Source of the DNA: Dinoroseobacter sp034111085
Lineage (GTDB): Bacteria; Pseudomonadota; Alphaproteobacteria; Rhodobacterales; Rhodobacteraceae
DNA length: 64,000 nucleotides
Direction of reading: 5' to 3'
Assembly: GCA_034111085.1 (NCBI GenBank)
Contig: JAWUXZ010000005.1
Span: forward strand, 1-64,000
Shown: positions 45,780-53,833 of the stretch, one piece after another
How positions within the stretch are numbered: position 1 is the first letter of the stretch
Layout of the letters: every line of letters begins with the position of its first letter
Notes under the pieces: generated by a model
The model's input: only the letters and a program-made list of their open reading frames with translations
What the model was told of the DNA's origin: nothing
Database searches by the model: none
Position numbers and translations under genes: made by a program

Positions 45780-46907
45780 ATGACATTTGAAACCCCAGGT
45801 CCGGTGGAAACCGATTGGAGCGATGCCGTGTCTTCGATTGAGGAGATCATCGAGGACGCGCGAAACGGACGGATGTTTGTTCTGGTGGACCATGAGGACC
45901 GCGAGAACGAGGGCGATCTGGTGATCCCGGCGCAGATGGCCACGCCCGAGGCGATCAACTTTATGGCGATGTACGGGCGCGGGCTGATTTGTCTGTCACT
46001 GCCCGGCGAGCGGGTTGATGCGTTGGGCTTGCCCTTGATGGCGTCGTATAACTCGTCGCGCCATGAGACAGCGTTTACTGTGTCGATTGAGGCGCGCGAT
46101 GGTGTGTCCACAGGGATTTCCGCCCATGACCGCGCGCGCACCGTGGCCGTTGCTATTGATGCAGGCAAGACGGCGGCGGATATCGCCACGCCGGGCCATG
46201 TGTTTCCGCTGCGCGCCCGTGATGGCGGTGTGCTGGTGCGGGCCGGGCATACTGAGGCGGCGGTAGATATCGCACGCCTTGCGGGGCTGAACGCGTCGGG
46301 TGTGATCTGCGAGATCATGAACGACGACGGATCGATGGCGCGTTTGCCGGATCTGGTCGCGTTTGCCCAAAAACACGCGCTGAAAATCGGCACGATCAGC
46401 GACCTGATTGGCTATCGCCGCCGCCATGATAACTTGGTGAAGGTGGCCCAAGAAACGTTGGTGACGTCCGAGTTCGGCGGCGAATGGACGATGCGGATTT
46501 ATGCCGACGAGACCCAAGGCGCGGAACACATCGCGCTGATAAAAGGTGATATCTCGACGCCCGAGCCGGTTCTTGTGCGGATGCACGCGATGGACCCGAT
46601 GCTTGATGTGATCGGCACTGGCGGCAAAGGGCGCGCTGACGAGTTCGGTGATGCGATGCAGCTTGTGGCCGAAGAGGGGCGCGGGGTTGTCGTGCTGCTG
46701 CGCGATACCACAATGAAGATCGTGGCCGAGGATTCGGTGTCACCTCAGACATTGCGCCAGTACGGGCTTGGGGCGCAGATCTTGTCGTCGCTTGGGCTGT
46801 CGGAACTGATCCTGCTGACCAATTCGCCAACGCCAAAAGTGATCGGGCTTGAGGCTTACGGCCTCAACATCACCGGCACTCGCAAAATTCCAGTTCTGAA
46901 AGGCTGA
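45780..46907 (+). CDS. ribB: 3,4-dihydroxy-2-butanone-4-phosphate synthase with degenerate GTP cyclohydrolase II domain
   Basis: A 375-residue protein. The N-terminal DHBP synthase (about 1-225) is intact: VDHEDRENEGDLVIPAQMA and LVRAGHTEAAVDIARLAGL. The C-terminal half has the fold of GTP cyclohydrolase II. Where a working enzyme has the zinc cysteines (C...GDxxGSxxCDC) it reads VRMHAMDPMLDVIGTGGKGR, with none of those cysteines. It therefore probably makes only dihydroxybutanone phosphate, and a separate RibA should exist elsewhere. Confidence 0.92.
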   Translation: MTFETPGPVETDWSDAVSSIEEIIEDARNGRMFVLVDHEDRENEGDLVIPAQMATPEAINFMAMYGRGLICLSLPGERVDALGLPLMASYNSSRHETAFTVSIEARDGVSTGISAHDRARTVAVAIDAGKTAADIATPGHVFPLRARDGGVLVRAGHTEAAVDIARLAGLNASGVICEIMNDDGSMARLPDLVAFAQKHALKIGTISDLIGYRRRHDNLVKVAQETLVTSEFGGEWTMRIYADETQGAEHIALIKGDISTPEPVLVRMHAMDPMLDVIGTGGKGRADEFGDAMQLVAEEGRGVVVLLRDTTMKIVAEDSVSPQTLRQYGLGAQILSSLGLSELILLTNSPTPKVIGLEAYGLNITGTRKIPVLKG

Positions 46908-46910
46908 CCC

Positions 46911-47447
46911 ATGGCAGGCCCCGCCCATCACGTCCTTGAGACGCCGAAAATGGACAAACCCACCAAGCTGCTGATCGTGGTGGCACCTTATTACAAGGAC
47001 ATCGCCGATGGACTTGTCAGCGGTGCGCAAGCGGTGATCGAGGCGGCAGGTGCAACACATGATCTGATCGAAGTGCCCGGCGCGCTGGAAGTGCCCGCCG
47101 CGATTGCGACCGCGTTTCGGATGAGCAACTTTGACGGGTTCGTCGCCCTCGGCTGCGTAATCCGGGGCGAGACGACGCATTATGATACGGTGTGCAATGA
47201 CAGCTCGCGCGGATTAACGCTGCTGAGTTTGCAGGGGGCTGCCCTCGGCAACGGTATTTTGACGGTCGAGAACCACGATCAGGCATGGGCGCGCGCTGAT
47301 CCGGCGGGCCAAAACAAGGGCGGTGGGGCTGCGGCTGCGGCGCTGCATTTGATCGCGCTGCAACGTCGTTGGGCGCAGACGACAAAGGGCGTGGGTTTTA
47401 AGCCAGCGGCTGAGACAATTTTGATGGCGGAGAATAACCGGGCATGA
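46911..47447 (+). CDS. ribH: 6,7-dimethyl-8-ribityllumazine synthase
   Basis: A 178-residue enzyme joining the pyrimidine from RibD with dihydroxybutanone phosphate. Conserved segments: IEVPGALEVPAAIATAFRM, VALGCVIRGETTHYDTVCN and LTVENHDQAWARADP. The N terminus carries a short extension. Four-base ATGA overlap with nusB. Confidence 0.95.
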   Translation: MAGPAHHVLETPKMDKPTKLLIVVAPYYKDIADGLVSGAQAVIEAAGATHDLIEVPGALEVPAAIATAFRMSNFDGFVALGCVIRGETTHYDTVCNDSSRGLTLLSLQGAALGNGILTVENHDQAWARADPAGQNKGGGAAAAALHLIALQRRWAQTTKGVGFKPAAETILMAENNRA

Positions 47448-47920
47448 GCAAGCCAAATCAAGACGAGAAGCGGCAGATGAAGTCAGCTGCGCGGCTCTAT
47501 GCAGTCCAAGCGCTTTTCCAGATGGAAGCGGGCGAGACGGCTGTCGACAAAGTGCTGCGCGAATTTGAAGATTTCCGCTTCGGTGTCGCCCAGCATGAGG
47601 ACGGCGATGAAATGGCTGAGGGCAACCTTGAGCTGTTCCGCAAGCTGGTACGCGATGCGGTGAACTGGCAGGCCAAGATTGACCAGATGACGGATCGTGC
47701 GCTGGTGGCCAAATGGCCGATTGCGCGGATTGATCCGACGTTGCGGGCGCTATTTCGGGCAGCCGGAGCAGAGCTGAGCGAGGGCGATGCGCCGCCAAAG
47801 GTTGTCATCACCGAGTATGTGGATGTGGCGCGCGCGTTTTTTCCCGAAACCAAAGAGCCGAAGTTTGTGAACGCGGTGCTGGACTTTATGGCGCGCGAGA
47901 TAAAGCCGGAGGCATTTTAG
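47444..47920 (+). CDS. nusB: Transcription antitermination factor NusB
   Basis: A 158-residue RNA-binding protein for rRNA antitermination and processing. It starts with SAARLYAVQALFQMEAGE, the NusB N-terminal motif, and ends with VVITEYVDVARAFFPETKEP and FVNAVLDFMAR. Fourth gene of ribE-ribB-ribH-nusB. Confidence 0.96.
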   Translation: MSKPNQDEKRQMKSAARLYAVQALFQMEAGETAVDKVLREFEDFRFGVAQHEDGDEMAEGNLELFRKLVRDAVNWQAKIDQMTDRALVAKWPIARIDPTLRALFRAAGAELSEGDAPPKVVITEYVDVARAFFPETKEPKFVNAVLDFMAREIKPEAF

Positions 47921-48059
47921 GGCAGGCGGTTCGTGTTTGAAGAAATGCGGGCGTTTTGCGTGTTTAAGGGCCCAATACGCCAAGGTTGCTAACCAAGCCC
48001 TTGTTCTGTTTGCTGCTGCCCCCAAATGCTAAGGTAGCCGCATAAGAAAGCCTTACCAC

Positions 48060-48362
48060 ATGCCGAAACTAATCGCGCTTTACATCAAGAACGTCGCCTT
48101 TGGCTTTGCTCTAGCAGCGGTTTTTGTGGGGCTCTTGTTCTGGTTTAACGTGGCCAACCTCTGGCACCTCGTCTCGACCAGCCCGGTCGGCTGGGTTGCC
48201 GCGATGATGCTGTTCATGTTCAACGGCATCATCTTCGCAGGTGCGCAGTTTGCCTTCACGATCCTGCGTATGGAGGAGCCGGAAGCGCCCAAAGGCGGCA
48301 CCCGCTCCCCTGAGCCAGTGCATTCGTTGACCCCGATTCCGATTATGCAGGACGACCGCTAG
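48060..48362 (+). CDS. Small membrane protein of unknown function
   Basis: A 100-residue protein with two strong hydrophobic segments (VAFGFALAAVFVGLLFWF and VAAMMLFMFNGIIFAGAQFA) and a short polar tail. Both termini are predicted on the same side. I do not recognise the family. It ends with CTAG shared with the convergent ClpP-like gene. Confidence 0.6.
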   Translation: MPKLIALYIKNVAFGFALAAVFVGLLFWFNVANLWHLVSTSPVGWVAAMMLFMFNGIIFAGAQFAFTILRMEEPEAPKGGTRSPEPVHSLTPIPIMQDDR

Positions 48363-49087
48363 TTCGTCACGATCCTGTACTCGGCCAATTCGTCTTCGAT
48401 GAAGATGTAGATATCATCCGGCCCGGTCGCCAAAGCATGTTGCATCAACCGCACATCGAGGCCCATCGCATCCAGATGCGCCATTACTTCGGCCTGACCG
48501 CGCTGCACATCTTCGACGGCTAGGAACGCGGGCAAGAGGGTGTTTTCGCCGAAATAGTGCTGGTGCACGCCAAGCGCGCCGTTCTCGGCGACGTCTCGCG
48601 CTGCGCCGCCTGCAAAGATGTAGGGACAGGCCGACAAACAGATGTCGCCGTTTGTGACACGCGTGTTGACGTCGGCTTGGCGCAGGTAGCGCCCAAGGAT
48701 CAACGCGTCCATGACCGACCCACCGGGGGAGTTGAGATAGAGCAGTTCAGGCACCGAGCGCCCGAGCTCGGTGATGATCCGGTCCGCGTCGCCGGGACTA
48801 ATCATGCCGATCAAGGCAAGGGCGTCCGCGTTGCCCTCGACCGGCTCCAGCGACAAACGCGACGGCAACCCGGCGGGCATCTCGTAGGGGCGGTTCGGGG
48901 CGGTGGGTGCGTCGCGGGTGTAGCGCCGGGTCTGGTCGCCGGGGCGCACGGGTGCATCAAAGCTCGGCGCGCGTGGACCGTTTGCGCCCGAAAATGACAC
49001 ACCCGCCTCGCCAATCAGCATCAATCCCGCCAGCACCAATTGCAGGATCAGCACGCCTTTGACCGCGCCTTGGACAGTCAGTGTCAT
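48359..49087 (-). CDS. ClpP-like periplasmic/membrane-anchored protein
   Basis: A 242-residue protein. One N-terminal membrane span (VLILQLVLAGLMLIGEAG) is followed by a proline-rich linker. From about residue 85 a ClpP/crotonase-like core reads ELLYLNSPGGSVMDALILGR and CLSACPYIFAGGAARDV, then GALGVHQHYF. The SAC serine and the HQH histidine sit where ClpP catalytic residues would be. It resembles the COG3904 group of predicted periplasmic proteins. Coupled by ATGA to the upstream four-span protein. Confidence 0.7.
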   Translation of the reverse strand: MTLTVQGAVKGVLILQLVLAGLMLIGEAGVSFSGANGPRAPSFDAPVRPGDQTRRYTRDAPTAPNRPYEMPAGLPSRLSLEPVEGNADALALIGMISPGDADRIITELGRSVPELLYLNSPGGSVMDALILGRYLRQADVNTRVTNGDICLSACPYIFAGGAARDVAENGALGVHQHYFGENTLLPAFLAVEDVQRGQAEVMAHLDAMGLDVRLMQHALATGPDDIYIFIEDELAEYRIVTN

Positions 49088-50370
49088 GGATCGCGCCTTC
49101 GCCCTTTGATGGGATCGGTCAGCAGGGCAGGGCGGTGCGCTGCCTCAAACTCTTCATCTAACTCGCGCGCGGCAGCAACTGCGGCGCGCATCTCAGCCAC
49201 CGTCATCGTGTGCTCGATACTGAGGCCGGTGCGTCCGCCGCGAATGGCATGCTGGGTGACGGCAACAATTAGCACCAGAACCGCAGGCAACAGGTCAATC
49301 GCGATAGCGCCCGCCCAGCTTGGTATGAAATTACCCGCATATTTGATAACCGCATCAGCGGACGAGATCGGCGTATAAGTAGATTCGATCGGGGGCGGCA
49401 TGGCGATGACCTCGTCTGCCGCACGCTCCAAAGTCTCAGCACGTTGGCCCAGAACGCCCAGCACTGAAGTAATCGTGCTTTGCTGGTCCGAGCGGATTTG
49501 CGATGTGCGCCCGTCGAGTTCCGGCAACACGACCGAGGCCTCCAAATCCTGAGCTGCGCGCTTGACCAGAGGCGCCACAGACAATTGCCGCAACTCGGCG
49601 ATCAAGCCCGCAAGGCGCACAGATTCCTCGGAAAACGCGACCGAGCGTGCGCTCACCGGGCCTTGCTCGACGGTCAGCGCCCGCATCCGGCTGAGGATGC
49701 CGTTGCCTTGATCGAATGCTTCGGCGACCAGCTCGTCTTGGGCCACGATCTGGCGTTCCAACACCGCGAGTTCTTCAGATTTCTGTCGCAACACCCGAAA
49801 CACCGCGCCGCGCCCCGCGAGGCCTGACAGATTGCCGTTTGCTTCCTGCTCGGACAAATCCTCGAAGCTCTGGCGCACGCGGGCGACATCGCGCCCCAGC
49901 GCTTGGGCCGTGATGGCGATCTCATGGGCTTGCTCAAGGCTTTTTTGGTAGTCCTGCACAGTCACAGCCAGATGCTGTTCCACCGCCGCAGCACCCGCTA
50001 AAGCGGCGGCGTTCAACCAAGAGCTCATTGCGATAATCGCCAGCGATCCCAGTGCCATAGACAGCGCCAACCCCAAGCGCCCGCCCGCACTGCGCATGGC
50101 AGGCAGCAGGCGCATCAGGTAAGACCAGAATACGAAAATGGCGACAGATACTGCGACAGAATAGGCAATCGCGGCAATGAAGCTGAGCGCACCGTTGTCA
50201 TCCAGAAGCGAGCTAACGCCAAGGTAGGTATAGATGCCCGATGCCACCGCCAGCACGCCCAAAGCGGCCCCGGTGAAGCTGTCGAGCCATTCCAGATGGC
50301 GTTCCAGCTCGCGTGCGTAGGCCGAATTTGGGCCACTTTCGTCGATGTCGTATAGGTCTGAGTCGCTCAT
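49084..50370 (-). CDS. Multi-span membrane protein with long coiled-coil region, unknown
   Basis: A 428-residue protein. Three membrane spans lie within residues 30-120 (VLAVASGIYTYLG; FIAAIAYSVAVSVAIFVFW; LALSMALGSLAIIAMSSWL). A long, Glu/Gln/Leu-rich helical region (about 125-320) is probably coiled coil and extracytoplasmic. A final span near 350 (AIAIDLLPAVLVLIVAV) and a charged cytoplasmic tail follow. ATG 50370 has AAGGGGG upstream. I do not know the family. Co-transcribed with the ClpP-like protein. Confidence 0.65.
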   Translation of the reverse strand: MSDSDLYDIDESGPNSAYARELERHLEWLDSFTGAALGVLAVASGIYTYLGVSSLLDDNGALSFIAAIAYSVAVSVAIFVFWSYLMRLLPAMRSAGGRLGLALSMALGSLAIIAMSSWLNAAALAGAAAVEQHLAVTVQDYQKSLEQAHEIAITAQALGRDVARVRQSFEDLSEQEANGNLSGLAGRGAVFRVLRQKSEELAVLERQIVAQDELVAEAFDQGNGILSRMRALTVEQGPVSARSVAFSEESVRLAGLIAELRQLSVAPLVKRAAQDLEASVVLPELDGRTSQIRSDQQSTITSVLGVLGQRAETLERAADEVIAMPPPIESTYTPISSADAVIKYAGNFIPSWAGAIAIDLLPAVLVLIVAVTQHAIRGGRTGLSIEHTMTVAEMRAAVAAARELDEEFEAAHRPALLTDPIKGRRRDP

Positions 50371-50442
50371 AAGGCCCCCTTGCTTGGAAGCAATATAGAG
50401 CGCGAGGCCGGTAGGTGTAAGCGGCGGGACCACCACGACCGT

Positions 50443-50570
50443 CTCGGCGTTGATTCCCGAGGACCTGTTATATACAGGTGGGCGCCAGATAACCGGACCA
50501 GGGCCCGGACAGAGCCAGCTCCCTCGGAGTTGCGTAAGGCCACTGGAATGCTGACGATAACGAAAAGGGC
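50443..50570. other. Structured intergenic region, possible leader or small RNA
   Basis: Three hairpins lie in a row. They are CTCGG/CCGAG (50443-50461), ACCTGT-TATAT-ACAGGT (50463-50479), and a 7-bp stem with a CTC loop (50516-50532). They sit between the AHSA1 gene and the start of the four-span gene. The strand of any transcript is unknown. Confidence 0.25.
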
Positions 50571-50574
50571 AGAA

Positions 50575-50607
50575 CCCGCCGCTGTTTTAGGTAGGGTGTG
50601 CGGCGGG
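50575..50607 (-). terminator. Possible terminator of the ArsR/AHSA1 operon
   Basis: CCCGCCGC (50575-50582) pairs with GCGGCGGG (50600-50607), 14 bases past the AHSA1 stop. On the minus strand it is followed by TTCTGCCCTTTT, a weak T-rich tail. The 17-base loop is long, so confidence is limited. Confidence 0.35.
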
Positions 50608-50621
50608 CATCGGCAAGGGGA

Positions 50622-51026
50622 TTAGGCCGAATTCGTGCGCAACTGCCCCAAATGACGGTCCCATCCGGCGTCGAATGCACTCAGCAATTCGAACGGGGCG
50701 GCACCTGCCGGAAAGCCGGAATGCACTAAGCGCAGCCGGGTGCCTGCCTCGACACTCTCAAGGCGCCAAACAACCTCCGTTACCAGATCACCCATGGGGC
50801 GCGCGGTGAAGCTATAGGCCAAGTGTGTCGTTGCATCTGCGGTATGGACCGTGCCCCAGACAAGGGGGGCGCCATCCTCGCCGGGCATCTCATAGGCCTC
50901 ACCGGCGGCCAGATCGGCGGTTGGTTTATGAAACCAGCCAGCCAAGGCCTCGGCCTGGGTCAGGTGACGCCAAACAGCGGCAGGCGGTGCTGCGATGATG
51001 AGGGTTTTTTCGATGGAATGGGTCAT
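50622..51026 (-). CDS. SRPBCC / AHSA1-like domain protein
   Basis: A 134-residue START-like protein opening IEKTLIIAAPPAAVWRHLTQ with GWFHKPTADL and a C-terminal helix (LLSAFDAGWDRHLGQL), the Activator-of-Hsp90-like pattern. Such proteins commonly sit beside an ArsR repressor; here they overlap by ATGA. Ligand unknown. Confidence 0.88.
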   Translation of the reverse strand: MTHSIEKTLIIAAPPAAVWRHLTQAEALAGWFHKPTADLAAGEAYEMPGEDGAPLVWGTVHTADATTHLAYSFTARPMGDLVTEVVWRLESVEAGTRLRLVHSGFPAGAAPFELLSAFDAGWDRHLGQLRTNSA

Positions 51027-51343
51027 GGGGCAGTGTCCTTTTCTATGGCGGATTTGAGTGCAGACAGGCGGTCGTCCCAGAATTGATCGAAGACGCCGAG
51101 CCAGCTTACAGCGGCCTGAAACCCGACCGGGTTGAGGCGGTTGATGCGTTCGCGTCCCTTGGCGGTCACGGTGATCAGCTGGGCGTCTTCCAGCAGGGCG
51201 AGATGCTTTTTCACCGCTGGACGGGTCATGTCGAAATGGCCGGTGATATGGCCGATGGTCATGTCCTCGCGGGCAAGCAAGCCGAGGATATCGCGGCGGG
51301 TCGGGTCAGCGAGGGCGCGGAAGACGGGGGCAGGATCATGCAT
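51023..51343 (-). CDS. ArsR family transcriptional regulator
   Basis: A 106-residue winged-helix regulator. ALADPTRRDILGLLAREDMT and FDMTRPAVKKHLALLEDAQL form the helix-turn-helix. No metal-binding cysteine pair is seen, so it is probably not a metal sensor. Coupled to the downstream AHSA1 protein, which it probably controls along with itself. Confidence 0.92.
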   Translation of the reverse strand: MHDPAPVFRALADPTRRDILGLLAREDMTIGHITGHFDMTRPAVKKHLALLEDAQLITVTAKGRERINRLNPVGFQAAVSWLGVFDQFWDDRLSALKSAIEKDTAP

Positions 51344-51425
51344 TCTAAAGAGACACCGTTTGGTTTCATATGCATCAATACGATACTAAATAGTTTCATG
51401 TCAAGCGCTGCCGGCATTGCGCCAT

Positions 51426-51440
51426 GTTTATGTTTTGTTC
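51426..51440 (+). promoter_or_regulatory. LexA-box-like sequence before mmcB
   Basis: GTTTATGTTTTGTTC matches the alphaproteobacterial LexA box GTTC-N7-GTTC at seven of eight fixed bases and lies 13-27 bases before the mmcB start. mmcB is an SOS gene in Caulobacter, which makes the match more plausible. Confidence 0.4.
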
Positions 51441-51452
51441 ATACTGCCGACC

Positions 51453-51911
51453 ATGGATCTGACCACAGCCCCACCCGCTGCGCTTATGCCCGGCCAACTT
51501 CTGGCACGTGGTGTCAGCCGTCATCTGACGCAGATCGGATTTGCATGCCTTGAAGAGTTCACGCCTTCGCGCGGCTTGCGGGTCGATGTAATGGCGCTGG
51601 GACCGAAGGGCGAGATGTGGGTGGTGGAATGCAAATCCAGCCGCGCCGACTTCCAAAGCGATCACAAATGGCAGGGGTATCTGGACTATTGCGACCGCTT
51701 TTTCTGGGCGGTGGACTGCAATTTCCCGCAGGAGTTGTTGCCAGAGGGCACGGGCCTGATTCTTGCCGATAGCTACGGTGCTGAAATTCTGCGCGATAGC
51801 CCGGAAACAAAGCTCGCACCCGTACGCCGAAAAGCCCTGACCATAGGTTTTGCGCGATCTGCGGCCCTGCGCTTGCAAGGTTTCCGTGACCCCACGGCCC
51901 ATTTGGGCTAA
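51453..51911 (+). CDS. mmcB: MmcB family DNA repair protein
   Basis: A 152-residue nuclease-like protein. The restriction-endonuclease-type core is visible: SRGLRVDVMALGPKGEMWVV and ECKSSRADFQSDHKWQGYLD, giving a D...E-x-K catalytic triad. In Caulobacter MmcB is SOS-induced and protects against mitomycin C damage. ATG 51453 gives the family start; a TTG at 51417 would run into the putative LexA box. Confidence 0.85.
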   Translation: MDLTTAPPAALMPGQLLARGVSRHLTQIGFACLEEFTPSRGLRVDVMALGPKGEMWVVECKSSRADFQSDHKWQGYLDYCDRFFWAVDCNFPQELLPEGTGLILADSYGAEILRDSPETKLAPVRRKALTIGFARSAALRLQGFRDPTAHLG

Positions 51912-51977
51912 CGCCCGCTTTCCAGCCCGCTGTCGCCTCGCTAGGTTAGAGCCGGGACGACGAGGGGAATTTAAGTC

Positions 51978-52733
51978 ATGGCGGAACCACAGGTTTTGAC
52001 CACGCCGCAAGGGCGGCAGATCGCATATCACCTGACCGAAGGCGTCGTGCCCGGCGTTGTTTTTCTGGGCGGCTTCCGCTCGGACATGGACGGCACGAAG
52101 GCGCTGCATCTTGAGGCATGGGCGAAGCGTACCGGGCGTGCCTTTCTGCGCTTCGACTACTCCGGGCATGGCAAGTCGGGCGGCGATTTTCTCGACGGTT
52201 GCATCGGTGATTGGGCGGAGGACGCGGGCCAAGCCATTCAGACGCTGACACGCGGGCCGCAAGTACTGGTTGGCTCGTCCATGGGCGGGTGGATCTCATT
52301 GCTGATCTCGAAGGCTTTGCCCAAACGGATCTGGGGGCTCGTGACCATCGCAGCCGCCCCAGATTTCACCGAAGACAGCATGTGGGCTGGATTTAGCGAG
52401 GCTCAGATCGACGAGATGTCAGACAAAGGTGTCGTGCATCTGCCCTCGTCATATGGCGATCCCTATCCGATTACGTGGAAGCTGATCGTGGAAGGGCGCA
52501 AGCGCCTCGTGCTGCGCGACGAGCTGCCGTTGCCATTTCCCGTGCGGTTTTTGCAGGGCACAGCGGATGAAGATGTCGGCCTCAGCACAGCGTTGCGCCT
52601 GATGGAACGCGCCGATTGCCCCGATATGCAACTGACCCTCGTGGACGGCGCAGATCACCGCTTTTCCACGGCCGCCTGCCTTGATCAGATTGAGGTAAGC
52701 GTCACTGACGTTTTGGTGCGCGGAGGCCCCTGA
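51978..52733 (+). CDS. Alpha/beta hydrolase
   Basis: A 251-residue hydrolase. The nucleophile elbow is VGSSMGGW (Ser 101), the acid lies in GTADEDVGL, and the histidine in GADHRFST. The oxyanion region is FLGGFRSDMDGTKA. It resembles ABHD10-like palmitoyl or mycophenolate esterases in overall layout. A second alpha/beta hydrolase gene starts 3 bases after its stop, so the two are co-transcribed. Confidence 0.85.
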   Translation: MAEPQVLTTPQGRQIAYHLTEGVVPGVVFLGGFRSDMDGTKALHLEAWAKRTGRAFLRFDYSGHGKSGGDFLDGCIGDWAEDAGQAIQTLTRGPQVLVGSSMGGWISLLISKALPKRIWGLVTIAAAPDFTEDSMWAGFSEAQIDEMSDKGVVHLPSSYGDPYPITWKLIVEGRKRLVLRDELPLPFPVRFLQGTADEDVGLSTALRLMERADCPDMQLTLVDGADHRFSTAACLDQIEVSVTDVLVRGGP

Positions 52734-52736
52734 GAC

Positions 52737-53717
52737 ATGCAAACATTCGGAAAATGGATGGGCCGTCTGCTGGTCTTGATCCTCGTGCTGGTGCTGTTCA
52801 TCTGGCTTGGCCCACGCGAACGGATCGAAGGTGTGGCCCGCGCGCCCGATTTGCCGGGTGCCTTGGCACTGGACCCATGGGTGGCCGAACGCGAAGCCGC
52901 AGTGCCAAACCTGCGCGCCGATGCAGCCAAGCAGATCACTTGGGCGGGCGCAGTTGGCGCTGTCACGCCGATTTCCATTGTCTATCTTCACGGCTTCTCA
53001 GCCAGCCGAAACGAGATTGCGCCAGTGCCCGCCAATGTCGCGGCCTCCCTTGGTGCAAACCTGTTTGAGACGCGGCTTTCTGGTCATGGCCGCGACGGCG
53101 ACGCGATGGCCGAGCCGCGCGCCGAAGCTTGGCTGGATGACACCGCTGAGGCGATGGCGATTGGGCGCGCGATCGGCGACGCGGTGATCGTGATCGGCGT
53201 CTCAACAGGCGGCACCCTTGCGGTCTGGGCCGCCACGGACCCGGCGATGGCCGAGCAGCTTGCGGGCGTCGTGATGATTTCGCCCAATTTTGAGGTGGTC
53301 AATGCGGCCGGGGCTTTGCTGGAATGGCCGTTTGCGCGCAGTTGGGTGCCGCTGATTGCAGGGGCCGAGCGTAGTTTTGAACCACAAACCGAAGATCAAG
53401 CCAAGCACTGGACAACGGCCTATCCAACGGTCGCGGCGGTCACCATGGGAACGCTCTTGCGCGAAACCCGTGCGGTGGATGTTGGGGGCGTGGACGCGCC
53501 TGCGTTGTTTATATACTCGCAACAAGATTTGGTTGTGAAGGCGGATGCGACCCGCGCCGTTGCCGCAAAATGGGGTGCATCCGCCACGCTAGAGGTGCAA
53601 TCGCCCGGACCCGGCATCGACAGCTTTAACCATGTGCTCGCGGGCGACATTCTCAGCCCGGCCAATACCGCGCCCGCCACTGAGCTGATCGTAGGTTGGA
53701 TCCGGGATCTTCCCTAG
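52737..53717 (+). CDS. Alpha/beta hydrolase with N-terminal membrane anchor
   Basis: A 326-residue protein. One N-terminal hydrophobic helix (RLLVLILVLVLFIWLG) is followed by a lipase/esterase domain with VYLHGFSASRNEIAPV, the nucleophile in VIGVSTGGTLAVW and a late acid/histidine (YSQQDLVV; FNHVLAGD). Probably membrane-anchored and facing the periplasm. Carboxylesterase or lipase-like; substrate unknown. Confidence 0.82.
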   Translation: MQTFGKWMGRLLVLILVLVLFIWLGPRERIEGVARAPDLPGALALDPWVAEREAAVPNLRADAAKQITWAGAVGAVTPISIVYLHGFSASRNEIAPVPANVAASLGANLFETRLSGHGRDGDAMAEPRAEAWLDDTAEAMAIGRAIGDAVIVIGVSTGGTLAVWAATDPAMAEQLAGVVMISPNFEVVNAAGALLEWPFARSWVPLIAGAERSFEPQTEDQAKHWTTAYPTVAAVTMGTLLRETRAVDVGGVDAPALFIYSQQDLVVKADATRAVAAKWGASATLEVQSPGPGIDSFNHVLAGDILSPANTAPATELIVGWIRDLP

Positions 53718-53740
53718 AATCCTGACCCCAGCGCCAATTC

Positions 53741-53756
53741 TTGCATTCGATTGCAA
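53741..53756. promoter_or_regulatory. Operator-like palindrome TTGCA-N6-TGCAA, site 1
   Basis: TTGCATTCGATTGCAA lies about 80 bases before the HisD-family gene. The same TTGCA-N6-TGCAA layout recurs before the SDR gene (56338) and in weaker form at 53798. Candidate binding site for the LacI regulator encoded at 57123. Confidence 0.4.
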
Positions 53757-53764
53757 TGAATCGA

Positions 53765-53792
53765 TTGAGGCAGGCGGTGAATACGGTATGGT
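53765..53792 (+). promoter_or_regulatory. Possible promoter of the HisD-family gene
   Basis: TTGAGG and TATGGT, separated by 16 bases, resemble sigma-70 -35 and -10 elements. They lie between the two operator-like sites. Confidence 0.3.
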
Positions 53793-53797
53793 GGCGC

Positions 53798-53813
53798 TTG
53801 CATAAGTATTCAT
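53798..53813. promoter_or_regulatory. Operator-like sequence, site 2 (imperfect)
   Basis: TTGCATAAGTATTCAT matches the SDR-gene site TTGCATAAATATGCAA at 13 of 16 positions. It would overlap the transcription start if the promoter above is right, a usual repressor position. Confidence 0.35.
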
Positions 53814-53833
53814 TTCCTTGGGGAGGGAGCGGC

